Assembly: GCF_030315745.1 (NCBI RefSeq)
Contig: NZ_JASXSH010000006.1
Span: forward strand, 124,001 to 188,000
Direction: 5' to 3'
Length of the DNA stretch: 64,000 nt
DNA from: Gordonia heveisoli
GTDB lineage: Bacteria > Actinomycetota > Actinomycetes > Mycobacteriales > Mycobacteriaceae
Position 1 is the first letter of the stretch. Each line of letters opens with the position of its first letter. The notes beneath the pieces are model-generated. The model ran no database searches, was not told where the DNA came from, and saw only the letters and a program-made list of their open reading frames with translations. Shown here one piece after another: positions 1 to 8,752 of this stretch. The translations under genes were made by a program, and so were the position numbers.

Positions 1-1
1 C

Positions 2-364
2 ATGATGCCGGTGGTCGGCAGACCAGGGGAGCGCGGAGCGTTGACCGCACCCGGTTTCTACGAGAGCTACACCGCGATCGCCGGACCGTCGTGGCGCAAC
101 GAGGTCGACGCGGCCGTCACCACCGAGGTCGGTGGCTTCCGTGCCGATCAGCACGGCGATCGTATTCGTGGCAAGGTGCTGGTCCAGATCGCCGACTACG
201 ACCGGGGGGCACCGCCGCACGCGGCGGCGAAGGCGGCCTTCAGGGCGCACGCCGAGGTTCGTCACTACCCGTGCGATCACTTCGACGTCTTCGAACCCAA
301 CGACTGGTTCGAAGCGGCCGTGACCCACCAGCTGTCCTTCCTGACAAGGCATCTCGGCTCGTGA
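2..364 (+). CDS. alpha/beta hydrolase, C-terminal part (5' end outside window)
   Basis: This is the last 120 codons of a gene that begins before the window; the frame is open to the left edge. The visible part looks like the end of an alpha/beta-fold hydrolase. A strand reading GKVLVQIADYD would carry the acid residue, and about 30 residues later the motif YPCDHFDVF supplies the likely catalytic histidine. The nucleophile elbow is not in view, so substrate and catalytic competence cannot be judged. The stop codon overlaps the GTG start of the next gene (GTGA), so the two are probably translated together with the downstream dehydrogenase. The fold call is fairly safe; no specific function is supported. 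Confidence 0.7.
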   Translation: MMPVVGRPGERGALTAPGFYESYTAIAGPSWRNEVDAAVTTEVGGFRADQHGDRIRGKVLVQIADYDRGAPPHAAAKAAFRAHAEVRHYPCDHFDVFEPNDWFEAAVTHQLSFLTRHLGS

Positions 365-1125
365 GCACATCGTCGCCGGGGGTGGCGGTCGTGGTCGGCG
401 GGGCGTCGGGAATCGGGCTGGCGTCGGCTCGACGCCTGCGCGCGTCGGGTTTCGACCTGGTCATCGCCGATATCAACGACGAGGCCGCCGGCACCGTGGC
501 CGCCGAACTCGATGGCCGTGCGATTCATCTCGATGTCACCGACGAGGGGTCGGTGACAACGGGTTTCGCCGGTATCGAGGACCTGCGGGCCGTGGTCAAT
601 TGTGCCGGACTGTCCATTCCGGGAGCGATCACCGAACTGGAACTGGCCGGTTGGCAGACGACGGTCGACATCTGCCTCACGGGTAGCTTCCTGGTGCTCA
701 AACATGCCGGTCGGCACATCGCCGACGGGGGAAGTATCACGATGATCGCTTCACTAAACGGACGTCAGCCCGGAACCGGGATGGCCGCCTACTGCGCGGC
801 GAAGGCCGGTGTGCTGATGTTGGTCGAGGTTGCGGCGCTGGAACTGGCCGAACGTGGCGTGCGGGTCAATGCGGTGTCGCCGGGTCTCGTTCAGACCCCG
901 CTGACCGAGCCGCTGTCCTTCATTCCCGGGCTGACCGAGGAATATCTGGAGAACACCCCACTGGGACGGGTCGGGCAACCCGACGACGTCGCCGCCACGG
1001 TCGCCTTCCTCGCCTCCGCGGATGCCGGTTGGATGACCGGTGCCGCAATCGATCTCAACGGCGGTGCGCACCTGCAGCGGTACCCCGACATCCTCGGGAA
1101 GGTGCGCGCGCTGGCGCAGCCCTGA
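361..1125 (+). CDS. SDR family NAD(P)-dependent oxidoreductase
   Basis: A 254-residue classical short-chain dehydrogenase/reductase, the usual family length. The dinucleotide-binding motif GGASGIG lies near residue 13. The NCAG structural motif is near residue 80, the catalytic serine in SITMIAS near residue 125, and the active-site YCAAK near residue 142. The C-terminal GAAIDLNGG is typical of the family. The GTG start at 361 is chosen because it overlaps the upstream stop (GTGA) and puts the Rossmann motif at the usual distance from the N-terminus; the frame is open further upstream but that part has no family character. Substrate unknown; co-transcription with a hydrolase suggests a small catabolic unit. 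Confidence 0.88.
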   Translation: MSTSSPGVAVVVGGASGIGLASARRLRASGFDLVIADINDEAAGTVAAELDGRAIHLDVTDEGSVTTGFAGIEDLRAVVNCAGLSIPGAITELELAGWQTTVDICLTGSFLVLKHAGRHIADGGSITMIASLNGRQPGTGMAAYCAAKAGVLMLVEVAALELAERGVRVNAVSPGLVQTPLTEPLSFIPGLTEEYLENTPLGRVGQPDDVAATVAFLASADAGWMTGAAIDLNGGAHLQRYPDILGKVRALAQP

Positions 1126-1141
1126 CGCCGGGATCGGCTGA

Positions 1142-1843
1142 TCAGGCCGATGCCTGGACCAGTCGTTCGCCCACTTCGCCGGAGATCCGTTCGAGCACCC
1201 GCAGCGAACCTTCGGCGCGCACCTCGACGAATTGACCGGTAGCCAGTGCCTGGCAATAGATCTCGTAGGGCGGGCGGCCGCCGTCGGCCGGATCGGGGAA
1301 GACGTCGTGGATCAGCAGTGCCCCACCGACGCGAACCCACGGCGCCCAGCCGTCGAGGTCGTTCTGTGCTGCCTGCATGCTGTGACCGCCGTCGATGAAG
1401 ACGAAGTCGGCGGGGGATCCCCAGATTCGTGCGGCGACGGTGGACGGGGCCAGCACGCCGATCACGGTTCGTTCCAGGTCGGCTTCGAAGATGGTGCGGC
1501 GGAAGCGCGCCGACGTGTCCAGCGTGCCTGCGTGCGGGTCGACGAGCTCGGGATCATGGTATTCCCAGCCCGGCTGATGCTCTTCGGAACCTCGATGGTG
1601 GTCGACGGTGACGATGGTGGCGCCCAGTGGTGCGGCCGCGGATCCGAGAAAGACCGTCGACTTGCCGCAATAGGTGCCGATCTCGATACCCAGTCCGACC
1701 GAATCCGTTTGTGCCAAAATTCCTTCGGCGATCTCGAACAGCGTCATCGCCTCGTCGAGCGGCATGAATCCGGGTGCGGCTTCGGCGGCGGCGAGTCGCT
1801 CGGTGGTGAGTCCGCCGGTGGTCGAGGTCTGCGATGCGCTCAT
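1142..1843 (-). CDS. class I SAM-dependent methyltransferase (Methyltransf_24-like)
   Basis: A 233-residue protein with a Rossmann methyltransferase core. Motif I reads GIEIGTYCGKS, the acidic strand after it IVTVDHH, and a later strand FVFIDGGHS. The IDGGHS signature is common in the Methyltransf_24 group, whose members often act on small molecules or sugars. The ATG at 1843 is preferred over an earlier start at 1882 because the extra 13 residues are not family-like. The gene is convergent with the SDR gene (16 nt apart) and divergent from the oxidoreductase at 2026. The substrate cannot be inferred. Confidence 0.8.
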   Translation of the reverse strand: MSASQTSTTGGLTTERLAAAEAAPGFMPLDEAMTLFEIAEGILAQTDSVGLGIEIGTYCGKSTVFLGSAAAPLGATIVTVDHHRGSEEHQPGWEYHDPELVDPHAGTLDTSARFRRTIFEADLERTVIGVLAPSTVAARIWGSPADFVFIDGGHSMQAAQNDLDGWAPWVRVGGALLIHDVFPDPADGGRPPYEIYCQALATGQFVEVRAEGSLRVLERISGEVGERLVQASA

Positions 1844-2012
1844 GCCGCCGATCCTATCGAATGGGTGACCCGGGACACACATGAGGAACCGGTGGGCGCG
1901 CGCGAGGGGCCCCGGAGCCGTCCGCGCCTCGTGTCATCTCGATCGAAACGGTGCCCGACGTCGGCGCCCACCGGTGCGCGTCGAACCGTACGAACGTTCG
2001 ATCTGTGCCGAG

Positions 2013-2018
2013 TAGGGT
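2013..2018 (+). promoter_or_regulatory. -10 element for a probably leaderless transcript
   Basis: TAGGGT ends seven bases before the ATG at 2026, so transcription would start at or next to the start codon. No Shine-Dalgarno sequence is visible. No clear -35 was found. Confidence 0.45.
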
Positions 2019-2025
2019 TGGCCCC

Positions 2026-2994
2026 ATGAAAGCTCAGGTGCTCACCGCTGAAACCGGACCCTCCGCCCTCGAACTGACCGACCTGCCCGATCCGGTCCCG
2101 GCCGAGGGACAGGTGGTCGTCGACATCAAGTCCTGTGGCGTGTGTTTCCCGGATCTGCTGATGAGTCAGGGCAAATATCAGCTGCGCGTGCCGACGCCGT
2201 TCACGCCGGGTACCGAGGTGGCCGGTGTGGTGCGCAGCGCCTCCGCGGGCGCATCGGTCGCGGTGGGCGACAAGGTGCTGGTGGCCTCGATCGTCGGCGG
2301 ATTCGCCGAGCAGGTCGCAGCGGCACCCGAGCAACTCCTGCCGCTACCGGCAGGTCTGACCTTCGACCAGGGTGCCGCAATGGGCATCAACTACCAGACC
2401 GCGCTGTTCGCGCTGAAGGTGCGTGCACAGACCGCGCCGGGCGAGATCGTCGGCGTGCTGGGTGCCGCCGGTGGTGTGGGCACCGCGTCGATCGCCGTCG
2501 CCAAGGCGATGGGGGCCAAGGTGATCGCGATCGTGCACCGCACCGGCGCCGAAGAGCTACTCCGGGAGGCTGGTGCCGACGAGATCGTGCAACTCGAAGA
2601 GGGCTGGGGCGCCAAGCTCAAGGAGGTCGCGCCCGAAGGTGTCGACGTGATGATCGATCCGTCCGGTGGTGAGGTCTTCGACGAGGCGTTGCGGCAGGTC
2701 GCGCCGGACGGCCGCTACGTGGTCATCGGATTCGCAGCGGGTGGTATCCCGACGGTCAAGCTCAACCGGGTCCTGTTCCGCAACATCGCCGTGGTCGGCG
2801 CGGCATGGGGTGAGTATGTGCGCACCCACCCCGACCTGCCTGCTCTGCTGCATGACGAGCTCACCGAGATGATCGAGGCGGGTCTGGTGCCCCTGGTCAA
2901 TCAGACCTACACCCTCGATCAGCTGCCGCAGGCGTTGACCGATCTCGCCGAGGGGCGGATCCTGGGCAAGGCAGTCGTCAAGATCGCCGAGTGA
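2026..2994 (+). CDS. NADPH:quinone reductase-like zinc-type MDR oxidoreductase
   Basis: A 322-residue medium-chain dehydrogenase/reductase of the quinone oxidoreductase type. The N-terminal GroES-like domain includes SCGVCFPDLLMSQGKYQ and the TPFTPGTEVAGVV strand. The cofactor motif GAAGGVGTASIAVAKAMGA lies near residue 145, the NADP-binding AxxGxxG variant typical of quinone reductases. The structural-zinc cysteine cluster of alcohol dehydrogenases is missing, as expected for this subgroup. The ATG at 2026 gives the canonical MKAQVL opening and follows a -10 hexamer at leaderless spacing. A likely role is reduction of quinones or enones with NADPH; the physiological substrate is unknown. Confidence 0.85.
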   Translation: MKAQVLTAETGPSALELTDLPDPVPAEGQVVVDIKSCGVCFPDLLMSQGKYQLRVPTPFTPGTEVAGVVRSASAGASVAVGDKVLVASIVGGFAEQVAAAPEQLLPLPAGLTFDQGAAMGINYQTALFALKVRAQTAPGEIVGVLGAAGGVGTASIAVAKAMGAKVIAIVHRTGAEELLREAGADEIVQLEEGWGAKLKEVAPEGVDVMIDPSGGEVFDEALRQVAPDGRYVVIGFAAGGIPTVKLNRVLFRNIAVVGAAWGEYVRTHPDLPALLHDELTEMIEAGLVPLVNQTYTLDQLPQALTDLAEGRILGKAVVKIAE

Positions 2995-3034
2995 CCGGGC
3001 GCCCCCAGGGCCGCCCGATCTGAAGGAGTGCCGG

Positions 3035-3304
3035 ATGTGCCGCAACATAACCGAACTACGAGGCCTCGAACCGCCCGCCACCGGTGAGGAGGTGGAGGCG
3101 GCCGCGCGGCAGTATGTGCGCAAGGTCAGTGGTGTGCGGCACCCATCGGCGGCCAACGAGGAAGCCTTCGAAGCCGCGGTGGCGGCGGTCACGGCCGCCA
3201 CCAGGGTCCTCCTCGACGCGCTGCCGGACCGTCGACAGCCACCCAAGACCGTCCCGCCGCTGCGCCGGCCCGAGGTGCAGGCGCGCATCGCCGCACGCCA
3301 CTGA
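3035..3304 (+). CDS. DUF2277 family protein
   Basis: An 89-residue protein opening MCRNITELRGLEPPAT, the signature N-terminus of the small DUF2277 family. It continues with an arginine-rich helix (AARQYVRKVSGVRHPS) and a helical C-terminal half. A good ribosome binding site (GAAGGAG) lies six bases before the ATG. It follows the quinone-reductase-like gene by 40 nt on the same strand and may be co-transcribed. The family has no established function. Confidence 0.85.
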   Translation: MCRNITELRGLEPPATGEEVEAAARQYVRKVSGVRHPSAANEEAFEAAVAAVTAATRVLLDALPDRRQPPKTVPPLRRPEVQARIAARH

Positions 3305-3423
3305 CATCGGGTCATCGCCCGGGCAGATCGGATGACCGTCGGCACTACACCGTGAGGTAGATGTCCACCAGGGTTTATTGGTGTGACGCGTGGAATGTTT
3401 GCCTGCGAAGTCGCAGTACTCGT

Positions 3424-3429
3424 TAGTGT
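3424..3429 (+). promoter_or_regulatory. -10 element before the ABC transporter operon
   Basis: TAGTGT lies six bases before the GTG at 3436, the spacing expected for leaderless initiation. The 131-base gap upstream (3305-3435) shows no other convincing signal. Confidence 0.4.
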
Positions 3430-3435
3430 TCCTTA

Positions 3436-5256
3436 GTGACCAGAAGATCATCGGGCGCGGGTTCGGTGCCCGCGCGTACGCCCCGGTCCATCACCATCGT
3501 TGCTTTTGCGGTGCTGTTCGTTCTCGTCGGTATGCTCACCGCCTGCGGCGATGGCAGCACGTCGTCGTCGGATAGCTGTTCGCCGCCGGGGATCGAGTCG
3601 GCCTCGGCCGCGCCGGTGAACCTGGCCGCGGCCGCCCAGGGCGGGGAGGACCGCTACACCACCCCGACGACGACGCCGGTCGACCAGATTGACACGGGCT
3701 CGCTGGAACTGAACGTCCCCGGCACGATCTCGGTGGGCACCTTGTCCGACGCCGGGCCCAGCATCTGCCTCAACAGTGCCGGCAGCTTCACCGGCTTCGA
3801 CAATGAACTTCTCAAGGCGATCGCCGCCAAGCTCGGGCTGCGGATCGAGTTCGCCGGCACCGAGTTCTCGGGTCTGCTGGCACAGGTCGCCAACGACCGG
3901 TTCGACGTCGGCTCGTCGTCGATCACCACCACCGACGAACGCCGTCGGACCGTCGACTTCACCAACGGCTACGACTTCGGCTACTTCTCGCTGGTCGTCG
4001 CGCACGGCAGCCCGATCAAGGGCTTCGGCGCGCTGTCCGCCTCGACGCGCATCGGCGTCGTACAGGGCACCGTCCAGGACGATTACGTGGTCAACACGCT
4101 GAAGCTGGATCCGGTCAAGTTCCCCGACTACGCCACGGCATACGCCAACCTCAAGAGCGGCTTGATCGATGCCTGGGTCGCCCCGTCGCAGCAGGCCGAA
4201 GGTGCGGTCGCCGACGGTGGCGCGACGATCATCGAGAACACCTTCAGCGTCAACAATTTCGTCGGTTGGGCAGTCGCCAAGAACAAGCCGCGTCTGGTGG
4301 CGGCGCTGAACTCCGGGCTGGACGCGATCATCGCCGACGGAACTTACTCGCGGCTGTACACCGACTGGGTACCGCGGGAACTCCCACAGGGCTGGAAGCC
4401 GGGGAGCAAGGCCGCGCCGGCCCCGCAGCTGCCCGACATCGCCGCGATCGCCGCGGCCAACGCCGCGAACGGCGGCGGACCCGCCGAGGCCGCCGACGAG
4501 AAGAGCACCCTGCAGAAGCTGGGGGACACCTTCTTCGACTGGGGGCTGTACAAGGATTCCTTCCCCGATCTGATCAAGACCGGACTGGTCAACACGCTGA
4601 TCCTGTCGCTGGTATCCGGCATCCTGGGCACCATCCTGGGCATGCTGCTGGCGGTCGCGGGTATCTCGCGGACCCGCTGGCTGCGCTGGCCGGCACGGAT
4701 CTACACCGACATCTTCCGCGGTCTCCCAGCGGTCGTGATCATCCTGATCATCGGACTCGGTATCGGGCCGGTGGTCAAGGACCTCACCAACGGGAACCCG
4801 TACTGGCTTGGTGCGATTGCGCTGGCGCTGCTGGCCGCGGCCTATATCGGCGAGATCTTCCGGTCGGGCATTCAGAGCGTCGACGACGGCCAGATGGAGG
4901 CCTCGCGTGCCATCGGCCTGTCCTACCGGCAGTCGATGTGGCTGGTCATCGTCCCGCAGGGCGTACGACGGGTGTTGCCCGCCTTGATGAATCAGTTCAT
5001 CAGTCTCATCAAGGACAGTTCGCTGATCTACTTCCTGGGTCTGCTGGCCAGCCAACGTGAACTGTTCGCCGTCGGCCGGGATCTCAACGCCCAGACCGGT
5101 AACCTGTCGCCGCTGGTCGCGGCGGGCATCGTGTACCTGGCGCTGACCATTCCACTGACCCACCTGGTCAACTACATCGACAAACGGTTGCGTACCGGCC
5201 GACCCTCGACCATCGAGGATGACCCGCTGCCCGTCACCGCCGTGGAGAAGGGATAG
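3436..5256 (+). CDS. fused amino-acid ABC transporter: substrate-binding lipoprotein plus permease
   Basis: A 606-residue fusion. Residues 19-37 form a lipoprotein signal peptide ending in the lipobox GMLTAC. Residues about 95-325 are a family 3 solute-binding domain ([37 protein letters not shown]). A linker rich in Ala, Gly and Pro follows. Residues about 375-590 are a HisM/GlnP-type permease with several membrane helices and an EAA-like loop ([21 protein letters not shown]). Fusions of this kind resemble the GlnP architecture, in which the receptor is tethered to the translocation domain. The ATP-binding subunit follows two bases downstream. A polar amino acid such as glutamine or glutamate is the likely substrate class, by family only. 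GTG is the start; the transcript may be leaderless. Confidence 0.9.
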   Translation: MTRRSSGAGSVPARTPRSITIVAFAVLFVLVGMLTACGDGSTSSSDSCSPPGIESASAAPVNLAAAAQGGEDRYTTPTTTPVDQIDTGSLELNVPGTISVGTLSDAGPSICLNSAGSFTGFDNELLKAIAAKLGLRIEFAGTEFSGLLAQVANDRFDVGSSSITTTDERRRTVDFTNGYDFGYFSLVVAHGSPIKGFGALSASTRIGVVQGTVQDDYVVNTLKLDPVKFPDYATAYANLKSGLIDAWVAPSQQAEGAVADGGATIIENTFSVNNFVGWAVAKNKPRLVAALNSGLDAIIADGTYSRLYTDWVPRELPQGWKPGSKAAPAPQLPDIAAIAAANAANGGGPAEAADEKSTLQKLGDTFFDWGLYKDSFPDLIKTGLVNTLILSLVSGILGTILGMLLAVAGISRTRWLRWPARIYTDIFRGLPAVVIILIIGLGIGPVVKDLTNGNPYWLGAIALALLAAAYIGEIFRSGIQSVDDGQMEASRAIGLSYRQSMWLVIVPQGVRRVLPALMNQFISLIKDSSLIYFLGLLASQRELFAVGRDLNAQTGNLSPLVAAGIVYLALTIPLTHLVNYIDKRLRTGRPSTIEDDPLPVTAVEKG

Positions 5257-5258
5257 CC

Positions 5259-6038
5259 GTGTCGGACATCAACACCAGAGGGATCGACTCCCCGCGAATC
5301 AGCGACGGGCTGCCCGCGGTGTCGCTGACGGGTAGCGGACTGCACCTGTCCTTCGGCAAGCACCATGTGCTGCGCGGGGTCGACATCCAGGTGAATGCCG
5401 GAACGACGACGTCGGTGATCGGACCGTCGGGGTCGGGCAAATCGACGCTGCTGCGCGTACTCAACCGGCTGCACGAACCCGACGCCGGGGACATTCTGCT
5501 CGACGGGCGTTCGGTGCTGACGGACAACCCCGACGAGTTGCGGCGCCGGATCGGGATGGTCTTCCAGCAGTTCAACCTGTTCCCACATATGACGGTTGCG
5601 GAGAACATCGCCCTCGGGCCGCGCAAACTGCGTGGGCTGAACAAGGAGCAGGCGCGGGCACTGGCGCTAGAACAGCTGGCGATCGTCGGGCTGGTCAACA
5701 AGGCGGACGCTCGCCCCGGGAATCTGTCCGGTGGCCAGCAGCAGCGGGTGGCGATCGCACGTGCGCTCGCGATGGCGCCGCAGGTGATGTTCTTCGACGA
5801 GGCGACGTCTGCGCTGGATCCCGAACTGGTCAAGGGGGTGCTGGCGTTGATGGCCGACCTCGCCGGACAGGGGATGACGATGGTCGTCGTCACCCACGAG
5901 ATGGGTTATGCCCGCAATGTTTCCGACAACGTGCTGTTCATGGACCACGGTGCGGTCGTGGAAACCGGTGAGCCGGAACAGATCTTCACCGACGCCAAGT
6001 CCGAGCGGCTGCGCGCGTTCCTGTCGCAGGTGCTGTAG
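5259..6038 (+). CDS. amino-acid ABC transporter ATP-binding protein (GlnQ-like)
   Basis: A 259-residue ABC ATPase of the polar amino acid class. Walker A is GPSGSGKST at residues 55-63. The Q-loop is in [13 protein letters not shown], the signature is LSGGQQQR, Walker B is [12 protein letters not shown], and the switch histidine is in VVTHEMGYA. The FNLFPHMT segment is characteristic of glutamine/arginine/histidine importer ATPases. GTG at 5259 starts two bases after the permease-fusion stop, so the genes form one translational unit. An N-terminal extension of about 20 residues precedes the ABC core. With the fused binding protein-permease it makes a complete importer. Confidence 0.93.
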   Translation: MSDINTRGIDSPRISDGLPAVSLTGSGLHLSFGKHHVLRGVDIQVNAGTTTSVIGPSGSGKSTLLRVLNRLHEPDAGDILLDGRSVLTDNPDELRRRIGMVFQQFNLFPHMTVAENIALGPRKLRGLNKEQARALALEQLAIVGLVNKADARPGNLSGGQQQRVAIARALAMAPQVMFFDEATSALDPELVKGVLALMADLAGQGMTMVVVTHEMGYARNVSDNVLFMDHGAVVETGEPEQIFTDAKSERLRAFLSQVL

Positions 6039-7262
6039 TCAGCACCGTGCGGCGACGAGCCGGCGTACCTCGACGTTGTCGGCGCCCAGTTCGGATGCCC
6101 GTGGGACGCCGCCCACACCCACAGGCGGCTGCGGTTCGGCGACCGCGGTATCCCCACTGGCGCGTTCGGCCGAAACAGGGGTGAGCGCCGCATATGTCGC
6201 GGCGACGTGTGCGAGTGCGATGTCGACGGTAACCCCGCCGCCGTTACCGAGAGCCGCGGCGACACTGGCCGCGGCCTCGATGCCGGTGAGCGGGTCGGCG
6301 ATGGCGTCGCCGCAGAATGTCGGGCCGGTGGGGGTGTCGGCGACCAGGCCACCTGCGACGGCAGCGTCGTCGCCGAAACCGATCCACTCGTCGCCCGGCG
6401 GTCGGGACCCGTGGGCCGTCAGTCGTACCCACACCTGACCGGGTCGCGGCGAGAGTTGATCTGCGGACAGCCCCAACGCCCGCAGAGCGCGCGGCCGGGA
6501 GCCCTCGATGACGACATCGGCGACACCGATCAGCTGGGCGAGATGATCCCGGTCGGTGTGGAAGTCGAGTGCGTACGAGAGCTTTCCGGCGTTCATCCAG
6601 TCGTAGAAGCGTGACTCGCCGCGGCGGGTGCCGTCCGGTCGGTGCGGGCTCTCGACCTTGACGACGGTGGCCCCGGCACGGCTCAGCAGACGGCTGCACA
6701 GCGGGCCGGCCCATAGCGAGGAGAGATCGGCGACGAGGATCTGCGACATCGGCGGACTCGCGGCTCGCTCACCCCGGCTGCGCACCTCCGGCGCGCGCGG
6801 CGCGGTCTCACCTCGAACGGCCGCAGGCAGGCCGAGGAGCCGTGCCCGGTCGACGACCTGCGCGGCGGGCCGGTGCCGGGAGTCGGCTACGACGGCCCGC
6901 CATGGGTCGCCGTCGACGTCCCCGCCGAGCAACGCGGGTACGAGCGCCAGATCGTCATTGCGGGCCAGCGACAAGGCGAACCATCCGTCGGCGGCGCGGA
7001 TCAGCCGGCACGCTCCGCCCACGGAGATCTGCCCGCGTCGGCGATGGCCGGTCAACCCGGCACGGCCCGCGAGGAGTTCGGCGGCATCCACGTCGCCGAG
7101 ATCGGTGCCATCTCCGCCGAATGCGGTGGCGAAGGCGGTCAGGCGGGCTCGGGCCTGCGCGAGGACCGGGGCGCGTGAGAGGTCGGGCGGACCGTCGGAC
7201 CGCCCGGTCACCGCGGCCAGGCCCGACCGCGCCCAGTCCTCGATACGCGGATCGGTGGCCAT
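6039..7262 (-). CDS. CaiB/BaiF-type CoA transferase with permuted-looking domain order
   Basis: A 407-residue class III CoA transferase relative. Residues about 175-360 match the usual N-terminal large domain: LVADLSSLWAGPLCSRLL, then VVKVESPHRPDGTR, then DWMNAGKLSYALDF, and a VDIAL segment whose Asp347 aligns with the catalytic aspartate of the family. Residues about 75-150 (CRLIRAADGWFALSLARND and RARLLGLPAAVRGE) resemble the small domain that normally follows the large one. The tail (GVPRASELGADNVEV) looks like a normal family C-terminus. The ATG at 7262 is chosen over 7313 because it gives a plausible N-terminus. The stop abuts the stop of the convergent ABC gene. The acyl-CoA partners are unknown. 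Confidence 0.78.
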   Translation of the reverse strand: MATDPRIEDWARSGLAAVTGRSDGPPDLSRAPVLAQARARLTAFATAFGGDGTDLGDVDAAELLAGRAGLTGHRRRGQISVGGACRLIRAADGWFALSLARNDDLALVPALLGGDVDGDPWRAVVADSRHRPAAQVVDRARLLGLPAAVRGETAPRAPEVRSRGERAASPPMSQILVADLSSLWAGPLCSRLLSRAGATVVKVESPHRPDGTRRGESRFYDWMNAGKLSYALDFHTDRDHLAQLIGVADVVIEGSRPRALRALGLSADQLSPRPGQVWVRLTAHGSRPPGDEWIGFGDDAAVAGGLVADTPTGPTFCGDAIADPLTGIEAAASVAAALGNGGGVTVDIALAHVAATYAALTPVSAERASGDTAVAEPQPPVGVGGVPRASELGADNVEVRRLVAARC

Positions 7263-7330
7263 CTGCTCTCCCGGGTCGGGGTGCGCCACCGGACATCGGT
7301 GACGAAACCACAAGTACCAGGTGTGCTGGC

Positions 7331-7336
7331 TAGGAT
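7331..7336 (+). promoter_or_regulatory. -10 element for leaderless amidohydrolase mRNA
   Basis: TAGGAT lies six bases before the ATG at 7343 in the short divergent gap with the CoA transferase gene. No ribosome binding site is visible. Confidence 0.45.
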
Positions 7337-7342
7337 GCGGGA

Positions 7343-8752
7343 ATGGGAGCGGGTGTGGTCGTGGTCGGTGCCGACACCGGATCGGATCGGCATCTACAGA
7401 TCCGCGTCGAGTCCCACGACGAGACGGCCGTCATCACCGAGATCGCCGAGAACCTCGATTCCGGCGGTGCGCCGGTCGTGGACGCCGGGGGCCGTGCGGT
7501 GCTGCCCGGATTCAGCGATCATCACCTCCATCTCTTCGCCCTCGCGGTCGCGGACGCCTCGGTGCGGTGTGGCCCTCCAGCGGTCGCCGACGCCGGACAG
7601 CTCGGTGCCGCGCTGAGGGCTGCGCGTCCGGACGGTGTGGGATGGATCCGGGGCACCGGCTACGTCGAGTCGGTTTCCGGGGACCTCACCGCGAAGCGCA
7701 TCGACGCGCTCGAATCGGCACGGCCCGTGCGTATTCAGCACCGCAGCGGTGCGATGTGGATGCTCAACAGCCGTGCCGTGGCGCAGTGCGGCCTGGCCGC
7801 CGCCCGCCATCCCGGCATCGAACGCGACGACGCGGGCTACCCAACCGGACGGGTCTGGCGGGCCGACGACTGGCTGCGGGAGCGGTTACCCGACACCGGT
7901 TTTCCCGCTCTCACCGGTGTCGGCGATCGCTTGCGTCAGCTGGGGATCGTCGAGGTCACCGACGCCACCCCCGATCTCGACGACCGGGCGGTCGCCGCCG
8001 TGGTCGACGCGGTGGACCGCGGCGAGATCAGTGGGCGCGTGCAGTTGTTGGGGGCCGGATCCGAGGTACGGATCGACCATCCGCGGATCACGGTGGGCCC
8101 GGTCAAGATCGTCATCGGCGACTCATCGCTACCCGGCCTCGACGAACTCGCACACGCCGTCGCGGCATCCCACGACGCCGGCCGGGCGGTCGCCGTGCAC
8201 TGCGTCAGCCGGGTCGCGCTGGCGTTGCTACTGGCCGCCTTCGACATCGCCGGGACGCGCCGCGGTGATCGTATCGAACATGGCGGCATGATTCCCGCCG
8301 ATGCTGTCGCCGACCTGGCCCGGCGAGGCCTGACCGTCGTGACCCAGCCGGGTTTCCTCGCCGACCGCGGCGACGACTTCCTGGCCGGCACCGCCCCCGC
8401 CGACCACGATGATCTGTATCGCTGCGGCAGCCTGATCGACGCCGGGGTTCCCGTCGCGCTGAGCAGCGATGCCCCCTACGGACCACTGAACCCGTGGACC
8501 ACCATCGCTGCGGCCGTCGACCGCCGCACCGCGTCGGGACGACGGGTCGGCGCGTCGGCGGAACGGATCACGGTGGCGCAGGCGCTCGCCCGGCACCGCA
8601 CCCCGATCGGTGCCCCGGCCGGAGCTGCGCGCCGCATCGCGGTCGGGCAGCCCGGCGACCTCATCGTCGCCGATCGCCCCTATGCCGCGGTGCTCGACGA
8701 TCCGGGGTCGGTGTCGGTGACCATCAGGGTCATCGGCGGCCGGGTCTGCTGA
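7343..8752 (+). CDS. YtcJ-like metal-dependent amidohydrolase
   Basis: A 469-residue amidohydrolase-superfamily protein. The metal-binding strand reads VLPGFSDHHLHLF near residue 55. Other superfamily features are AVAVHCVSR (histidine after strand 5), DRIEHGGMI (His near residue 313) and ALSSDAPYGPLNPW (the catalytic/metal aspartate in SSDAPYG). The AVEDRR-like helix and final composite-beta strands (GDLIVADRPYAAVL) complete the fold. It lacks an obvious signal peptide. The reaction is probably hydrolysis of a C-N or C-O bond in an unidentified substrate. It is divergent from the CoA transferase gene and convergent with the second amidohydrolase, forming a likely catabolic neighbourhood. Confidence 0.85.
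   Translation: MGAGVVVVGADTGSDRHLQIRVESHDETAVITEIAENLDSGGAPVVDAGGRAVLPGFSDHHLHLFALAVADASVRCGPPAVADAGQLGAALRAARPDGVGWIRGTGYVESVSGDLTAKRIDALESARPVRIQHRSGAMWMLNSRAVAQCGLAAARHPGIERDDAGYPTGRVWRADDWLRERLPDTGFPALTGVGDRLRQLGIVEVTDATPDLDDRAVAAVVDAVDRGEISGRVQLLGAGSEVRIDHPRITVGPVKIVIGDSSLPGLDELAHAVAASHDAGRAVAVHCVSRVALALLLAAFDIAGTRRGDRIEHGGMIPADAVADLARRGLTVVTQPGFLADRGDDFLAGTAPADHDDLYRCGSLIDAGVPVALSSDAPYGPLNPWTTIAAAVDRRTASGRRVGASAERITVAQALARHRTPIGAPAGAARRIAVGQPGDLIVADRPYAAVLDDPGSVSVTIRVIGGRVC

Noticed and set aside
3448-5163. 571-codon minus-strand open frame
   Set aside because: Antisense to the fused ABC transporter gene, which has clear domains.
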